From positions 390,840 to 454,839 of the forward strand of contig JADJET010000022.1 in the NCBI GenBank assembly GCA_016708925.1: a stretch of 64,000 bases of DNA, read 5' to 3'. Below, piece after piece: positions 27,427-36,332 of the stretch. Source of the stretch: Gammaproteobacteria bacterium (lineage in GTDB: Bacteria; Pseudomonadota; Gammaproteobacteria; Pseudomonadales; Porticoccaceae). A program made the translations under genes and the position numbers. The notes below the pieces were generated by a model. The model saw only the letters and a list, made by a program, of their open reading frames with translations, made no database searches and was not told the DNA's origin. How positions within the stretch are numbered: the stretch's first letter is position 1; each line of letters opens with the position of its first letter.

Positions 27427-28830
27427 ATGTCAAAGACGTTGGAGTTGATCAAAGAAAGTGAAGCGCGCTGGATCGATCTGCGGTTCACCGATACCAAGGG
27501 CAAGGAGCACCACGTTTCCCTCCCCTCCACCGAGGTCAACGACAGCTTCTTCATAGACGGCAAGATGTTTGATGGCTCGTCCATCGGCGGCTGGAAAGGC
27601 ATCAACGAGTCCGACATGGTGCTGATGCCCGACGACGACAGCGCTGTCCTGGATCCGTTCACCGATGATGCGACCGTCATCATTCGCTGCAACATCGTCG
27701 AACCGCTCACGATGCTGGGCTACAACCGCGACCCGCGCTCCATCGCCGACCGCGCACAGGAATACATGCGCTCGACCGGCATTGCGGATACGGTTTTGTT
27801 CGGACCCGAACCCGAATTTTTCGTTTTCGACGAGGTGAAGTGGGGTGCCAGCATGAGCGGCGCCTTTTACAAGATCGCCTCCGAAGAGGCCGCCTGGGCG
27901 TCGGAGCACGACTTCCCCACCGGCAACCGCGGCCACCGCCCGGGCGTCAAGGGCGGTTATTTCCCGGTCCCGCCGGTGGATACCCTGCACGACCTGCGCG
28001 CCGCCATGTGCGATGCCATGACCAGCATGGGCTTGGTAGTGGAAGTGCATCACCACGAAGTCGCCACTGCCGGCCAGTGCGAGATCGGCGTCGGACCGAA
28101 CACCCTGACCAAAAAAGCCGATGAAGTCCAGATTCTGAAGTACTGCGTCCACAATGTCGCCCACACCTACGGCAAAACCGCAACCTTCATGCCCAAGCCG
28201 CTGGTCGGCGACAACGGCTCCGGGATGCACTGCCACCAGTCCCTGTCGAAGGACGGCAAGAACATCTTCACCGGCGACGTGTATGCGGGTCTGTCCGAAA
28301 CCGCGCTGTTCTACATCGGCGGCGTCATCAAGCACGCGCGCGCGATCAATGCGTTCAGCAACCCGGCCACCAACTCGTACAAGCGCCTGGTGCCCGGCTA
28401 TGAAGCACCGGTGATGCTGGCCTACTCGGCGCGTAACCGCTCCGCTTCCATCCGCATCCCGTTCATCGCCAATCCCAAGGCGCGGCGCATCGAAGTGCGC
28501 TTCCCGGACCCGGCGGCCAACCCTTACCTGGCATTCACTGCCCTGCTGATGGCTGGCCTCGACGGGATCAAGAACAAGATCCATCCCGGCGACGCTGCCG
28601 ACAAGGATCTGTACGACCTGCCTCCCGAAGAAGCCAAGGCGATTCCCACCGTGTGCGGCTCGCTGGAGCAGGCCCTGGCCGCGCTGGATGCGGACCGCGC
28701 GTTCCTGACCGTCGGTGGTGTCATGGATGACGACATGATCGACGCCTACATCGAACTCAAGCAGATCGAAGTGGACCGTTTGCGCATGACCACCCATCCG
28801 GTGGAGTTCGACATGTACTACAGCGTCTGA
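27427..28830 (+). CDS. glnA: Glutamine synthetase type I
   Basis: 467 residues from ATG 27427, behind GGAGGAG. It makes glutamine from glutamate, ammonia and ATP as a dodecamer. Motifs: FDGSSIGGW, EPEFFVFDEV, VEVHHHEVATAGQCEIGVG, FMPKPLVGDNGSGMHCHQSL (ATP/metal site), NPATNSYKRLVPGYEAPV, SIRIPF. The GSI-beta adenylylation loop is present, with the tyrosine in DKDLYDLPPEE near residue 396, so GlnE control is expected. The frame is open to 27244, but that part is the regulatory region and not protein-like. Confidence 0.97.
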   Translation: MSKTLELIKESEARWIDLRFTDTKGKEHHVSLPSTEVNDSFFIDGKMFDGSSIGGWKGINESDMVLMPDDDSAVLDPFTDDATVIIRCNIVEPLTMLGYNRDPRSIADRAQEYMRSTGIADTVLFGPEPEFFVFDEVKWGASMSGAFYKIASEEAAWASEHDFPTGNRGHRPGVKGGYFPVPPVDTLHDLRAAMCDAMTSMGLVVEVHHHEVATAGQCEIGVGPNTLTKKADEVQILKYCVHNVAHTYGKTATFMPKPLVGDNGSGMHCHQSLSKDGKNIFTGDVYAGLSETALFYIGGVIKHARAINAFSNPATNSYKRLVPGYEAPVMLAYSARNRSASIRIPFIANPKARRIEVRFPDPAANPYLAFTALLMAGLDGIKNKIHPGDAADKDLYDLPPEEAKAIPTVCGSLEQALAALDADRAFLTVGGVMDDDMIDAYIELKQIEVDRLRMTTHPVEFDMYYSV

Positions 28831-28846
28831 GGCAGTTCAGCCACTG

Positions 28847-28877
28847 CGACGATACCGCCTGCAGGGTGGTATCGTCG
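28847..28877 (+). other. Stem-loop just downstream of glnA
   Basis: Perfect 10-bp inverted repeat CGACGATACC (28847-28856) / GGTATCGTCG (28868-28877) with an 11-nt loop, 17 nt after the glnA stop. No T-tract follows, so by itself it is not an intrinsic terminator. It sits immediately before one and may protect the 3' end of glnA mRNA. Confidence 0.6.
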
Positions 28878-28884
28878 GCTTGCC

Positions 28885-28918
28885 AAAAAAGCCCGGCTGG
28901 CCAGCCGGGCTTTTTTTT
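28885..28918 (+). terminator. Intrinsic terminator of glnA
   Basis: Six A, then a perfect 10-bp palindromic stem GCCCGGCTGG / CCAGCCGGGC (28891-28910), then eight T (28911-28918). The A-tract on the left makes it usable in both directions. It separates glnA from the DUF4124 gene and ntrBC, which need their own promoters. Confidence 0.93.
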
Positions 28919-28971
28919 CGGGCTATAATCGGCCTCGGCCTCATTCAGTCCACGCATCGGAGTGCAGGACC

Positions 28972-29580
28972 ATGACCCTTCAGCGCACGCAAGTCCTTGT
29001 GGATGGGCACCAACTCCGCGACACCGGGGTCCTGCGGCAGGCGGCGGCGATCTGTTGTGTCCTGTTGTCCTGCGCAACCCTGGCCGACCCCGCGGACCCG
29101 ACTATCTATCGTGTCATCGACGCGCAGGGCAAGGTTTCCTACACCGACACACCGCCCAAAGATGGCACCGCTGAGCCGGTCACCCTCAAGGAAGTGAACA
29201 CCCAGCCGGCCATGGATGCGCGCAAAGTCCCGGTGCCCGCACCGGACGCGGCGACAAACCCCTACACGCGCATCGAGATCGCAAGCCCCGCCAACGACAG
29301 CACGATTCCGCCGGGACAGCTCAGTGTCGTCGTCCAGTTACAACTGGAGCCCGCGTTGCAGCCCGGCCACATGGTCCAGTTTTATCTCGACGGCAAGCCC
29401 CAGGGGCCGGCGGCGGCCGCTACTGCCATCACGTTGGACGAGCTGTATCGGGGCAGCCGCGCGATTCACGCCGCCATCGTCGATGCCAAGGGCACCCAAG
29501 TGGCGCAGAGCAACAGCGTGGTAATCCACGTCAAACGCCCCACTGTGAAATTCAAGCGTCCAGTTGTTGCACCACACTGA
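28972..29580 (+). CDS. DUF4124 domain-containing exported protein
   Basis: 202 residues. After an unusually long N-terminal region (about 20 residues) comes a hydrophobic export segment (VLRQAAAICCVLLSCATLA, about 20-38), then the DUF4124 core IYRVIDAQGKVSYTDTPPKDGTAEPV. The rest is a beta-rich segment (IEIASPANDSTIPPGQLSVVVQLQLEPAL) resembling a small Ig-like fold. Function unknown. Such genes commonly sit between glnA and ntrB in gammaproteobacteria. The start may be a later in-frame codon. Confidence 0.8.
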   Translation: MTLQRTQVLVDGHQLRDTGVLRQAAAICCVLLSCATLADPADPTIYRVIDAQGKVSYTDTPPKDGTAEPVTLKEVNTQPAMDARKVPVPAPDAATNPYTRIEIASPANDSTIPPGQLSVVVQLQLEPALQPGHMVQFYLDGKPQGPAAAATAITLDELYRGSRAIHAAIVDAKGTQVAQSNSVVIHVKRPTVKFKRPVVAPH

Positions 29581-29602
29581 TTTGTCAGCAAAGCCGTTTG
29601 CC

Positions 29603-29617
29603 GCACCACGCCAGTGC
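29603..29617 (+). promoter_or_regulatory. NtrC-type dyad upstream of ntrBC
   Basis: GCAC CACGCCA GTGC is an exact match to GCAC-N7-GTGC. It lies about 85 bp upstream of the sigma-54-like promoter of ntrB and inside the short gap after the DUF4124 gene. A typical enhancer distance. Confidence 0.7.
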
Positions 29618-29685
29618 ATTTGACCCTGGCGGACTACCCGCGATCGAGCACCAAACGGCGGAGCCTCGACAGGCTGCCATAGGAG

Positions 29686-29701
29686 TGGCCCGATACTTGC
29701 T
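29686..29701 (+). promoter_or_regulatory. Sigma-54-type promoter of ntrBC
   Basis: TGGCCC (29686-29691), five bases, TTGCT (29697-29701). It differs from TGGCAC-N5-TTGCW at one non-invariant position; both the -24 GG and -12 GC are kept. It lies 28 nt before the ntrB ATG, giving a leader of about 16 nt. Confidence 0.75.
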
Positions 29702-29728
29702 GTTCCAGAGGCTACCCGAGGTGGCCAG

Positions 29729-30859
29729 ATGTCGACAAGCCAAAGCATTCCCGTTCCGGCAGCCGAAGCGCTGCTGCTGGACAATCTGAAAACGGCGATT
29801 GTGGTTCTGGACGCGGACCTGCACGTTCAGTACCTGAATACAGCAGCCGAAACCTTGCTCGAAGTGAGCGCCAGCCGGCTGCGCGGCGCGCAGTTCGTCA
29901 GCTGCTTTGCCGAGCCCGCGCCCCGACGCGCCCTGCTGCGGCAAGCACTGGACCAGCAGCAGCCCTATACCGAGCGTACGGTCAAGCTGATGCTGGTCGA
30001 TGGGCGCGAAATCACCGTGGATTACACGGTGTCGCCGATTCAACGCAAAGCGGAAGCGCTGCTGCTGGTCGAAATGCAGCCCATGGACCGCAGCCTGCGG
30101 ATCGGTCGCGAGCGCGCTCTGCTGTCCACGAACGACACCTCGCGCAACCTGATCCGCGGCCTGGCGCACGAGATCAAGAATCCGCTGGGCGGCATCCTGG
30201 GCGCCTCCCAGCTGCTGGCCCAGGAACTGGCGCGCGACGACCTGCGGGAATACACCGATATCATCATCGCCGAAACTGAACGGCTGCGGCAGTTGGTGGA
30301 TCGCCTGCTAGGCCCCTCGCAGCCGGCACAGCTCGCGGCCATCAATATCCACGAAATCACCGAGCGGGCGGCTGCGCTGGTCGAAGCGGAGACCAGCGGG
30401 CAACTGCGCATCCAGCGCGAATACGATCCCAGCATTCCGGACATCAATGCCGATCGCGGCAAGCTGATACAGGCGACGCTGAACCTGGTGCGCAATGCCA
30501 TGCAGGCTGTCGAGGCGGCGGGACGCATTGTCGATGGCAGCGCCTGCGTGATCCTGCGCACCCGCGTGGTCAATCATTTCACCATCGGCGGACATCAGCA
30601 CCGTATCGTCTGCCGGCTTGATGTCATCGACAATGGTACGGGCGTGCCCGAGGAGATCAGCGATCGGATCTTCTATCCGATGGTCAGCGGGCGCCCCAAC
30701 GGCACTGGTCTGGGCCTGCCCATCGCGCAATCCGCCATTCAACTGCATCGCGGTCTCATTGAATGCGACAGCGCACCGGGCCATACCCGGTTCTCGATTT
30801 ACCTGCCCATCCAATCAACGCGCGGACCTCTGCATGAAGCCGACCATCTGGATCGTTGA
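29729..30859 (+). CDS. glnL: Nitrogen sensor histidine kinase NtrB (GlnL)
   Basis: 376 residues, soluble, no membrane segments. N-terminal PAS domain (about 15-120), then HisKA with phospho-acceptor His147 in RGLAHEIKNPLGG, and an ATPase domain with NLVRNAMQA, VIDNGTGVPEEI and GTGLGLPIAQSAI. Controlled by the PII protein, it phosphorylates NtrC when glutamine is low. GAGG lies 7 nt before ATG 29729. Its 3' end overlaps ntrC by 26 nt. Confidence 0.96.
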   Translation: MSTSQSIPVPAAEALLLDNLKTAIVVLDADLHVQYLNTAAETLLEVSASRLRGAQFVSCFAEPAPRRALLRQALDQQQPYTERTVKLMLVDGREITVDYTVSPIQRKAEALLLVEMQPMDRSLRIGRERALLSTNDTSRNLIRGLAHEIKNPLGGILGASQLLAQELARDDLREYTDIIIAETERLRQLVDRLLGPSQPAQLAAINIHEITERAAALVEAETSGQLRIQREYDPSIPDINADRGKLIQATLNLVRNAMQAVEAAGRIVDGSACVILRTRVVNHFTIGGHQHRIVCRLDVIDNGTGVPEEISDRIFYPMVSGRPNGTGLGLPIAQSAIQLHRGLIECDSAPGHTRFSIYLPIQSTRGPLHEADHLDR

Positions 30860-32252
30860 CGACGACAAATCCATCCGCTGGGTGATGGAGCGCGCTCTCG
30901 AAAAGGCCGACATGACAGTCGAGTGCTTCGAGGACGCCCAAAGCGTTCTCAAGCGCCTGGATCGCGGCCTGCCCGACACCGTGATCAGCGACATTCGCAT
31001 GCCCGGCATCAACGGCCTGGAACTGCTGGAGCGGCTGCGCCGGGAAAATCCCGCCATGCCGGTGATCATCACCACCGCCCACTCCGATCTCGACAGCGCC
31101 GTGGCCGCGTATCAGGGCGGCGCGTTCGAATATCTTCCCAAACCGTTCAATATCGACGAGCTGGTATCGGTGACCCGACGCGCGATCGAATATGCGCGGG
31201 AGAAGAGCATCGCCGCAAAGCCGATGGAGGTCGAAGTCTCCAAGGAAATCATCGGCGAAGCCCCGGCGATGCAGGAGGTGTTCCGCGCCATCGGCCGGCT
31301 CTCCCATTCAAACATCACGGTGCTGATCAACGGCGAGTCAGGCACCGGCAAGGAACTGGTCGCGCGGGCGCTCCATCGCCACAGCCCGCGTCAGGGTCAG
31401 CCGTTTATCGCACTGAACATGGCGGCAATTCCCCACGACTTGATCGAGTCCGAGTTGTTCGGGCATGAAAAGGGCGCCTTCACCGGCGCGGCCCAGCGTC
31501 GCGTCGGGCGCTTCGAACAGGCGGACGGCGGCACACTTTTTCTGGATGAAATCGGTGATATGCCGCCGGAAGCACAAACCCGCCTGCTGCGCGTGCTCGC
31601 GGACCGGGAGTTCTACCGCGTCGGCGGCCACACCCCGGTCAAGGTCGATGTCCGGATCATCGCCGCGACCCACCAGAATCTCGAAATCCTGGTGGGCGAA
31701 CACCGGTTTCGCGAAGACCTGTTCCATCGCCTGAATGTCATTCGTATCCATCTGCCACGGCTGTCGGATCGCCGCGAAGATCTTCCCCAACTCATGCAGC
31801 ACTTCTTCAAGAAATCCGCCGAAGAGCTCAACGTCGAGCCCAAAATACTCTCGCAGGACGCTTGCGCGTACCTGTGCGGCCTGCCTTGGCCGGGTAACGT
31901 GCGGCAACTGGAGAACACCTGCCGCTGGCTGACGGTAATGGCAGCGGGGCGCGAGGTGCTCAAATCCGACCTCCCGCCCGAGCTGCTCGCCATCGACACG
32001 CCCAGTCCCCGCGCGGCAGGCGACTGGGAGCAGTCGTTGCGGCGCTGGATCAGCAGCCAGCTGGCCAGCGGGGCGCATGACATTCTGGGCACGGCCACTC
32101 CCGCGTTTGAGCGCGCCGCCATCGAGACCGCGCTCGAGTACACCGCGGGCCGCAAGCGCGATGCCGCCGAACTGCTGGGCTGGGGCCGCAACACGCTGAC
32201 CCGGAAAATACAGGAACTGGGAATTGCGGATGACCGTGACAGCGAGGCCTGA
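30834..32252 (+). CDS. glnG: Nitrogen regulator NtrC (GlnG), sigma-54 activator
   Basis: 472 residues from ATG 30834. Receiver domain with D10-D11 and phospho-acceptor D53 (VISDIRMPG); AAA+ domain with Walker A GESGTGKE (167-174), the sigma-54 contact loop GAFTGA (214-219), Walker B GGTLFLDEIGDMP and the R-finger region; C-terminal Fis-type helix-turn-helix (AAIETALEYTAGRKRDAAELLGWGRNTLTRKIQEL). It activates RpoN promoters such as those seen at glnA and ntrB here. Translationally coupled to ntrB. Confidence 0.97.
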   Translation: MKPTIWIVDDDKSIRWVMERALEKADMTVECFEDAQSVLKRLDRGLPDTVISDIRMPGINGLELLERLRRENPAMPVIITTAHSDLDSAVAAYQGGAFEYLPKPFNIDELVSVTRRAIEYAREKSIAAKPMEVEVSKEIIGEAPAMQEVFRAIGRLSHSNITVLINGESGTGKELVARALHRHSPRQGQPFIALNMAAIPHDLIESELFGHEKGAFTGAAQRRVGRFEQADGGTLFLDEIGDMPPEAQTRLLRVLADREFYRVGGHTPVKVDVRIIAATHQNLEILVGEHRFREDLFHRLNVIRIHLPRLSDRREDLPQLMQHFFKKSAEELNVEPKILSQDACAYLCGLPWPGNVRQLENTCRWLTVMAAGREVLKSDLPPELLAIDTPSPRAAGDWEQSLRRWISSQLASGAHDILGTATPAFERAAIETALEYTAGRKRDAAELLGWGRNTLTRKIQELGIADDRDSEA

Positions 32253-32294
32253 CAGGGATCGCAGGGGTCTGTCAGGCCCTTCGGAAGAGTGGCG

Positions 32295-32777
32295 CTACGC
32301 GGCGGTTCCGCTGGCTGCGCGCTGGGCGGCGGCCTGGCGATACAGCCCGTCGAAATTTACCGGGGGCAACAGCAGTGGCGGAAAGCCGCCGCGCATCACG
32401 GTGCTGTCCACCGCCTCGCGCGCGTAGGGGAAGAGCACCGTCGGACAGTGGACGTTCAGCACCTGGGTCAGTTCTGCTTCTCCCAGACCGGAGATCATGA
32501 ATACGCCCGCCTGATGGATTTCGACCAGATACAGCGTCTGCGCGCCGTCCTTCAGGGTAACCGTCAGCGTCAGCATCACTTCGTAGCGATCCTGTTCCAG
32601 CCGCCGCACGCCGATGCCCATCTCCTGCGCCGCCTGCGCCTGTCCTTCGCGCGCGAGCACATCCGGGCCGGCCGGGGTTTCAAACGACAGGTCTTTGACG
32701 TAGATCCGCTGAATGGCCATCTGGGGGCCATGATCCCCGATGGAGTTGCCGGTTGTGGTGTTGCTGTCAGAAGTCAT
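32295..32777 (-). CDS. secB: Protein-export chaperone SecB
   Basis: 160 residues, family length about 155. It keeps preproteins unfolded and hands them to SecA. Family stretches: FAIQRIYVKDLSFETP-like segment AIQRIYVKDLSFETPAGPDV, VTLKDGAQTLYLVEIHQAGVF and LNVHCPTVLFPYAREAVDSTVMRGGFPPLLLPPVNFDGLY. ATGA overlap with grxC; last gene of yibN-grxC-secB, the E. coli order. Confidence 0.97.
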   Translation of the reverse strand: MTSDSNTTTGNSIGDHGPQMAIQRIYVKDLSFETPAGPDVLAREGQAQAAQEMGIGVRRLEQDRYEVMLTLTVTLKDGAQTLYLVEIHQAGVFMISGLGEAELTQVLNVHCPTVLFPYAREAVDSTVMRGGFPPLLLPPVNFDGLYRQAAAQRAASGTAA

Positions 32778-33070
32778 GCGTTGGGTTCTCCAGAAGTGTT
32801 GCGTGCAACGGCATCGGACGGGCTCAGCAGCTCGTCGAGCACGCCCTCGCGCTCAAGGGCGAGCAGATCGGTAAAGCCGCCGACGTGATAATCATCGATC
32901 CAGATTTGGGGCACGGTATCACGTCCGCTGCGCGCTTCCACCTCGCGGCGCAGGGCGGTGTTGCCGTCGACCGCGATATCCTCGAATGCCACGCCGCGCT
33001 GACGCAGAAACAGGCGCGCCCCGACGCAGTAGGGGCAGAAACGGGTGCCGTAGAGCACTACGGAAGGCAT
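32774..33070 (-). CDS. grxC: Glutaredoxin 3
   Basis: 98 residues from ATG 33070. Active site CPYC (Cys12, Cys15), cis-proline TVPQIWI and the glutathione-binding GGFTDLLAL are complete. Cytoplasmic dithiol glutaredoxin. The start is taken at MPSVVLYG, which overlaps the yibN stop (TGATG); 11 additional upstream codons are open but would lie inside yibN. Confidence 0.95.
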   Translation of the reverse strand: MPSVVLYGTRFCPYCVGARLFLRQRGVAFEDIAVDGNTALRREVEARSGRDTVPQIWIDDYHVGGFTDLLALEREGVLDELLSPSDAVARNTSGEPNA

Positions 33071-33486
33071 CAGGACACCACTGGCAGGCTCTGGCCCCGC
33101 CATTCGGCCATGCCGCCGCGCAAGCGCTGCACCTTGAACCCGGCACGGCGCAAGGTGCGTCCGGCACCGGCCGCCTGCTGTCCGAGTTTGTCGACCAGAA
33201 TCACGCTGCGATCGCGCGCGGATTCGAGCTCAGCCATGCGGGCATCGAGCTGCGCAAGGGGGATGTTGATCGCCTGGTTGATATGCCCGGACTGGTACTC
33301 TTTCGCATCGCGAATATCGACCAGGAGCGCCTCGCCGTCATTGAGCAGGCGCGTGACATCATGCACCGACAACTGCTTGCCGGCCTTGAAGTGTTCAAGC
33401 ACCACGAACAGGTAAACCAGCGCCAGAAACAGGCTGACCAGCAGCCACTGCGCGCTGACAAAAACCAGGAAATCCGCCACCTGCAA
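33070..33486 (-). CDS. YibN-type membrane-anchored rhodanese-like protein
   Basis: 138 residues. One N-terminal membrane span (about 5-30, FLVFVSAQWLLVSLFLALVYLFVVL), then a rhodanese fold (LLVDIRDAKEYQSGHINQAINIPLAQL ... LRGGMAEWRGQSLPVV). The place of the catalytic cysteine reads VILVDKLGQQ, so there is no persulfide cysteine; E. coli YibN likewise has Asp there. Activity as a sulfurtransferase is therefore unlikely. First gene of the yibN-grxC-secB operon. Confidence 0.92.
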   Translation of the reverse strand: MQVADFLVFVSAQWLLVSLFLALVYLFVVLEHFKAGKQLSVHDVTRLLNDGEALLVDIRDAKEYQSGHINQAINIPLAQLDARMAELESARDRSVILVDKLGQQAAGAGRTLRRAGFKVQRLRGGMAEWRGQSLPVVS

Positions 33487-33645
33487 CCTCGTTACACCGC
33501 CGCCATCAGACCGGCGGCGTAGTATACACAGGCGCTTCCCGCCCCGCTGTTGCCGTCAGTGCGACCGGGCCAAATAGTTTTTCCCACCCCGAGCCAGTAC
33601 CATGGCGTCCTTTTCCGTAACTCCCTACAGGGCAGTATCCCGCAG

Positions 33646-35220
33646 ATGGAAAATGGCAAACGCCCCACCGTTTTGCTGATCCTGGACGGCTGGGGACACA
33701 GCGAAACCAGCGCCCACAATGCCCTTCACGCGGCGCGAATCCCGGTCTGGAACAGACTCTGGGCACAATGTCCCCACACCCTCATTTCGGGCTCCGGCCT
33801 GGATGTGGGTTTGCCCGACGGCCAGATGGGCAACTCGGAAGTCGGCCACATGACGCTGGGGGCAGGCCGGGTGCTCTACCAGAACCTCACCCGCATCAAT
33901 GCCGCGCTCGCCAGCGGCGAATTTGACGCCAACCCAATCTATCTCGCGGCAATCGATCGCGCGATCGCGGCCGGAGGCGCGGTACATATCCTTGGGCTGC
34001 TGTCCTCGGGCGGCGTCCACAGCCATGAAGAACACCTCCGGGCTGCCGTTGCGCTGGCGGCAAAACGGGGAGCACGGCGCGTGTATTTGCACGCTTTCCT
34101 GGACGGCCGGGATACACCGCCACGCAGTGCCGAAGCGTCCCTGCGACGCACCCAGGCGATGTTTGCGGCGCTCGGCTGCGGACGCATCGCGTCGATCTGC
34201 GGCCGCTACTACGCCATGGACCGGGATCACCGCTGGGATCGCACCGCGCGCGCCTACGACATGCTGACCGCAGCGACGGCACCGTTTCGGGAAGCCGATC
34301 CGCTCAGCGCACTGCGCGCCGCCTACGCGCGCGACGAAAACGACGAGTTCGTGCAGCCCACGCTGGTGCAAGGCCCCGGTGAAGCGGATGCTCCGATTCG
34401 CTCCGGCGATGCGGTGATCTTCATGAACTTCCGTCCCGACCGCGCGCGGCAACTCACGCAGGCACTGGTCGAACCGGCGTTCGCCGGGTTTGCGCGCAAG
34501 CAGTGGCCAAAGCTGAGCGATTTCGTGACCACCACGGAATACGAAGCGAACCTGCCGGTGCACTGTGCTTTTCCGCCGACAGTGCTCACCAATTCCCTCG
34601 GCGAATATCTGGCGAACCTGGGCAAAACCCAGCTCCGCATTGCCGAGACCGAGAAATACGCCCATGTGACCTTCTTTTTCAGCGGCGGCCGCGAAGCCTG
34701 CTATCCGGGCGAGGAGCGCATCCTGATTCCGTCGCCCCAAGTGGCGACCTATGACCTCAAGCCCGAGATGAGCGCATTCGAGATCACCGACCGACTCGTT
34801 GAGGCCATCGCCGGGCGGCATTTCGACCTGATCGTGTGCAATTTCGCCAACGGTGACATGGTTGGCCACACGGGGATCTTTGCCGCCGCCGTGCAAGCGG
34901 CGGAGGCGCTCGATATCTGCATCGGGCGCATTGTCGCCGCGCTCGAACCGGTCGAGGGCCAATGCCTGATCACTGCCGATCACGGCAACCTGGAGCAGAT
35001 GGAGGAAAACGGTCAACCGCTTACCTCCCATACCACGCTGCCGGTGCCCTTGGTCTACGTCGGCCCCCGGAACATCGGGCTGGCCGCGGGCGGCACCCTG
35101 GCCGATGTCGCGCCGACCCTGCTGACGCTGATGGATCTTCCGCTACCGGCGGAAATGACCGGCCACTCGCTCCTGGCCGCTGATTCCGGCGAACCCCGGA
35201 GCGCGCGAGCGCGGGGGTGA
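33646..35220 (+). CDS. gpmI: 2,3-bisphosphoglycerate-independent phosphoglycerate mutase
   Basis: 524 residues from ATG 33646. It interconverts 3- and 2-phosphoglycerate with two manganese ions. VLLILDGWG carries metal-ligand Asp14, and MGNSEVGHMTLGAGR holds phospho-serine Ser64. Later metal motifs are FRPDRARQL, NGDMVGHTG and TADHGNLEQM. Divergent from yibN, as in E. coli. It overlaps the envC start by 4 nt (GTGA). Confidence 0.96.
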   Translation: MENGKRPTVLLILDGWGHSETSAHNALHAARIPVWNRLWAQCPHTLISGSGLDVGLPDGQMGNSEVGHMTLGAGRVLYQNLTRINAALASGEFDANPIYLAAIDRAIAAGGAVHILGLLSSGGVHSHEEHLRAAVALAAKRGARRVYLHAFLDGRDTPPRSAEASLRRTQAMFAALGCGRIASICGRYYAMDRDHRWDRTARAYDMLTAATAPFREADPLSALRAAYARDENDEFVQPTLVQGPGEADAPIRSGDAVIFMNFRPDRARQLTQALVEPAFAGFARKQWPKLSDFVTTTEYEANLPVHCAFPPTVLTNSLGEYLANLGKTQLRIAETEKYAHVTFFFSGGREACYPGEERILIPSPQVATYDLKPEMSAFEITDRLVEAIAGRHFDLIVCNFANGDMVGHTGIFAAAVQAAEALDICIGRIVAALEPVEGQCLITADHGNLEQMEENGQPLTSHTTLPVPLVYVGPRNIGLAAGGTLADVAPTLLTLMDLPLPAEMTGHSLLAADSGEPRSARARG

Positions 35221-36332
35221 ACCGCATTGCGCTTGCCTGGTGCCTTGCCAGCTTCGCCACCGGTGCCGGTGCCGGGGATGAGGCCGGCAAATTGCAGAAA
35301 CTGCGCGGCGAGATCGGGGCTCACGAGCAACGCGTTCAACAGACCGACGCCCAGCGCGCCGCGCTGGAGAGTCAACTCCAGCAAGCCGAGACCCGTCTTG
35401 CCGAACTGCACGAGCGTCACACCCACCTCGCCCGGCGCGTGGCTGCCGCCGAGGCGGAACTGGACACCCTGGAAAAGGCGCGGGTAGCGCTCAAGGCAAC
35501 AGCGACGCAACAGTCGCGACGACTTGCCGCCGACGCCGCCGTGGCCTACCGGCTCGGCCGCAGCGAACCCCTGAAAGTGCTGCTCAACATGGAGGATCCC
35601 CAGCAGGCCCGCCGCATGATGGCCTATTACGGGCGCTTCATTACCGCGCGCGCCGGGCAGCTGACCGGCTACCAGACCACCCTTCAGGAACTGGACACCA
35701 CCACCGCCGCCATCGCGGCGCGCCAGTCGTTGCTGGAAGCCGACCGTACCGCGCTGGGCGATGCCCTGCGTCAGCAGCAAGGGCAACAAACCGCACGCCG
35801 CGACGCCATGGTGGCGCTCGCCCGCGATCTGACGGACGGGCGTGCGCGACTACGGCAGCTCAAGACCGAAGAACAGCGTTTGCGTGACGTGCTCGATCAA
35901 CTCGCACGCTCTGCCAGCCCGGCAGGCAACGGCCTCTTCGCAAAGCAGGCGGGGAAACTGCCGTGGCCGGTGAATGGCAAACCGCTCAATCGCTTCGGGG
36001 CCAGTCGCGCCAGCGCATTACCCTGGACCGGCTGGATGATCGAAGTCCAGGAGGGCAGCGAAGTCCACGCCATCCACGCCGGCACGGTGGCGTTCGCGGA
36101 CTATCTGCGCGGCCACGGTCAGCTCATCATCGTCGATCACGGCGGCGGCTATCTCAGTCTTTATTCGCACAATCAGGCCCTGCTCAAGGCCACCGGCGCG
36201 CGGGTGCAGGGTGGTGAGGTCATCGCACGCACCGGCGCCAGTGGCGGCCTTGAGCGCGGCGCGCTCTATTTCGAGATCCGGCAGGGCGGCAAAACCCTGG
36301 ACCCGGCCGTCTGGCTCCGCAAGCGGAGTTAA
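35217..36332 (+). CDS. envC: EnvC-like murein hydrolase activator (degenerate LytM)
   Basis: 371 residues from GTG 35217, overlapping gpmI. A short signal peptide, a long coiled coil with heptad Leu/Ala/Gln (about 20-245) and a C-terminal LytM (M23) domain. In the LytM domain the usual first zinc His/Asp and the HxH are missing: the segment reads LNRFGASRASALPWTGWMIEV and the last strand is LYFEIRQ instead of HFEI. Only VDHGGGYLSLYSH recalls the active enzymes. This matches EnvC, which activates amidases AmiA/AmiB at the division site rather than cutting murein. Confidence 0.92.
   Translation: MNRIALAWCLASFATGAGAGDEAGKLQKLRGEIGAHEQRVQQTDAQRAALESQLQQAETRLAELHERHTHLARRVAAAEAELDTLEKARVALKATATQQSRRLAADAAVAYRLGRSEPLKVLLNMEDPQQARRMMAYYGRFITARAGQLTGYQTTLQELDTTTAAIAARQSLLEADRTALGDALRQQQGQQTARRDAMVALARDLTDGRARLRQLKTEEQRLRDVLDQLARSASPAGNGLFAKQAGKLPWPVNGKPLNRFGASRASALPWTGWMIEVQEGSEVHAIHAGTVAFADYLRGHGQLIIVDHGGGYLSLYSHNQALLKATGARVQGGEVIARTGASGGLERGALYFEIRQGGKTLDPAVWLRKRS

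Noticed and set aside
27430..28797. A 455-codon open frame antisense to glnA
   Set aside because: glnA is unambiguous; the antisense translation has no domain, ribosome site or promoter.
29646..29662. Second possible NtrC site upstream of ntrB (GCACCAAACGGCGG)
   Set aside because: Only the left half matches GCAC-N7-GTGC; the right half is too far from consensus.
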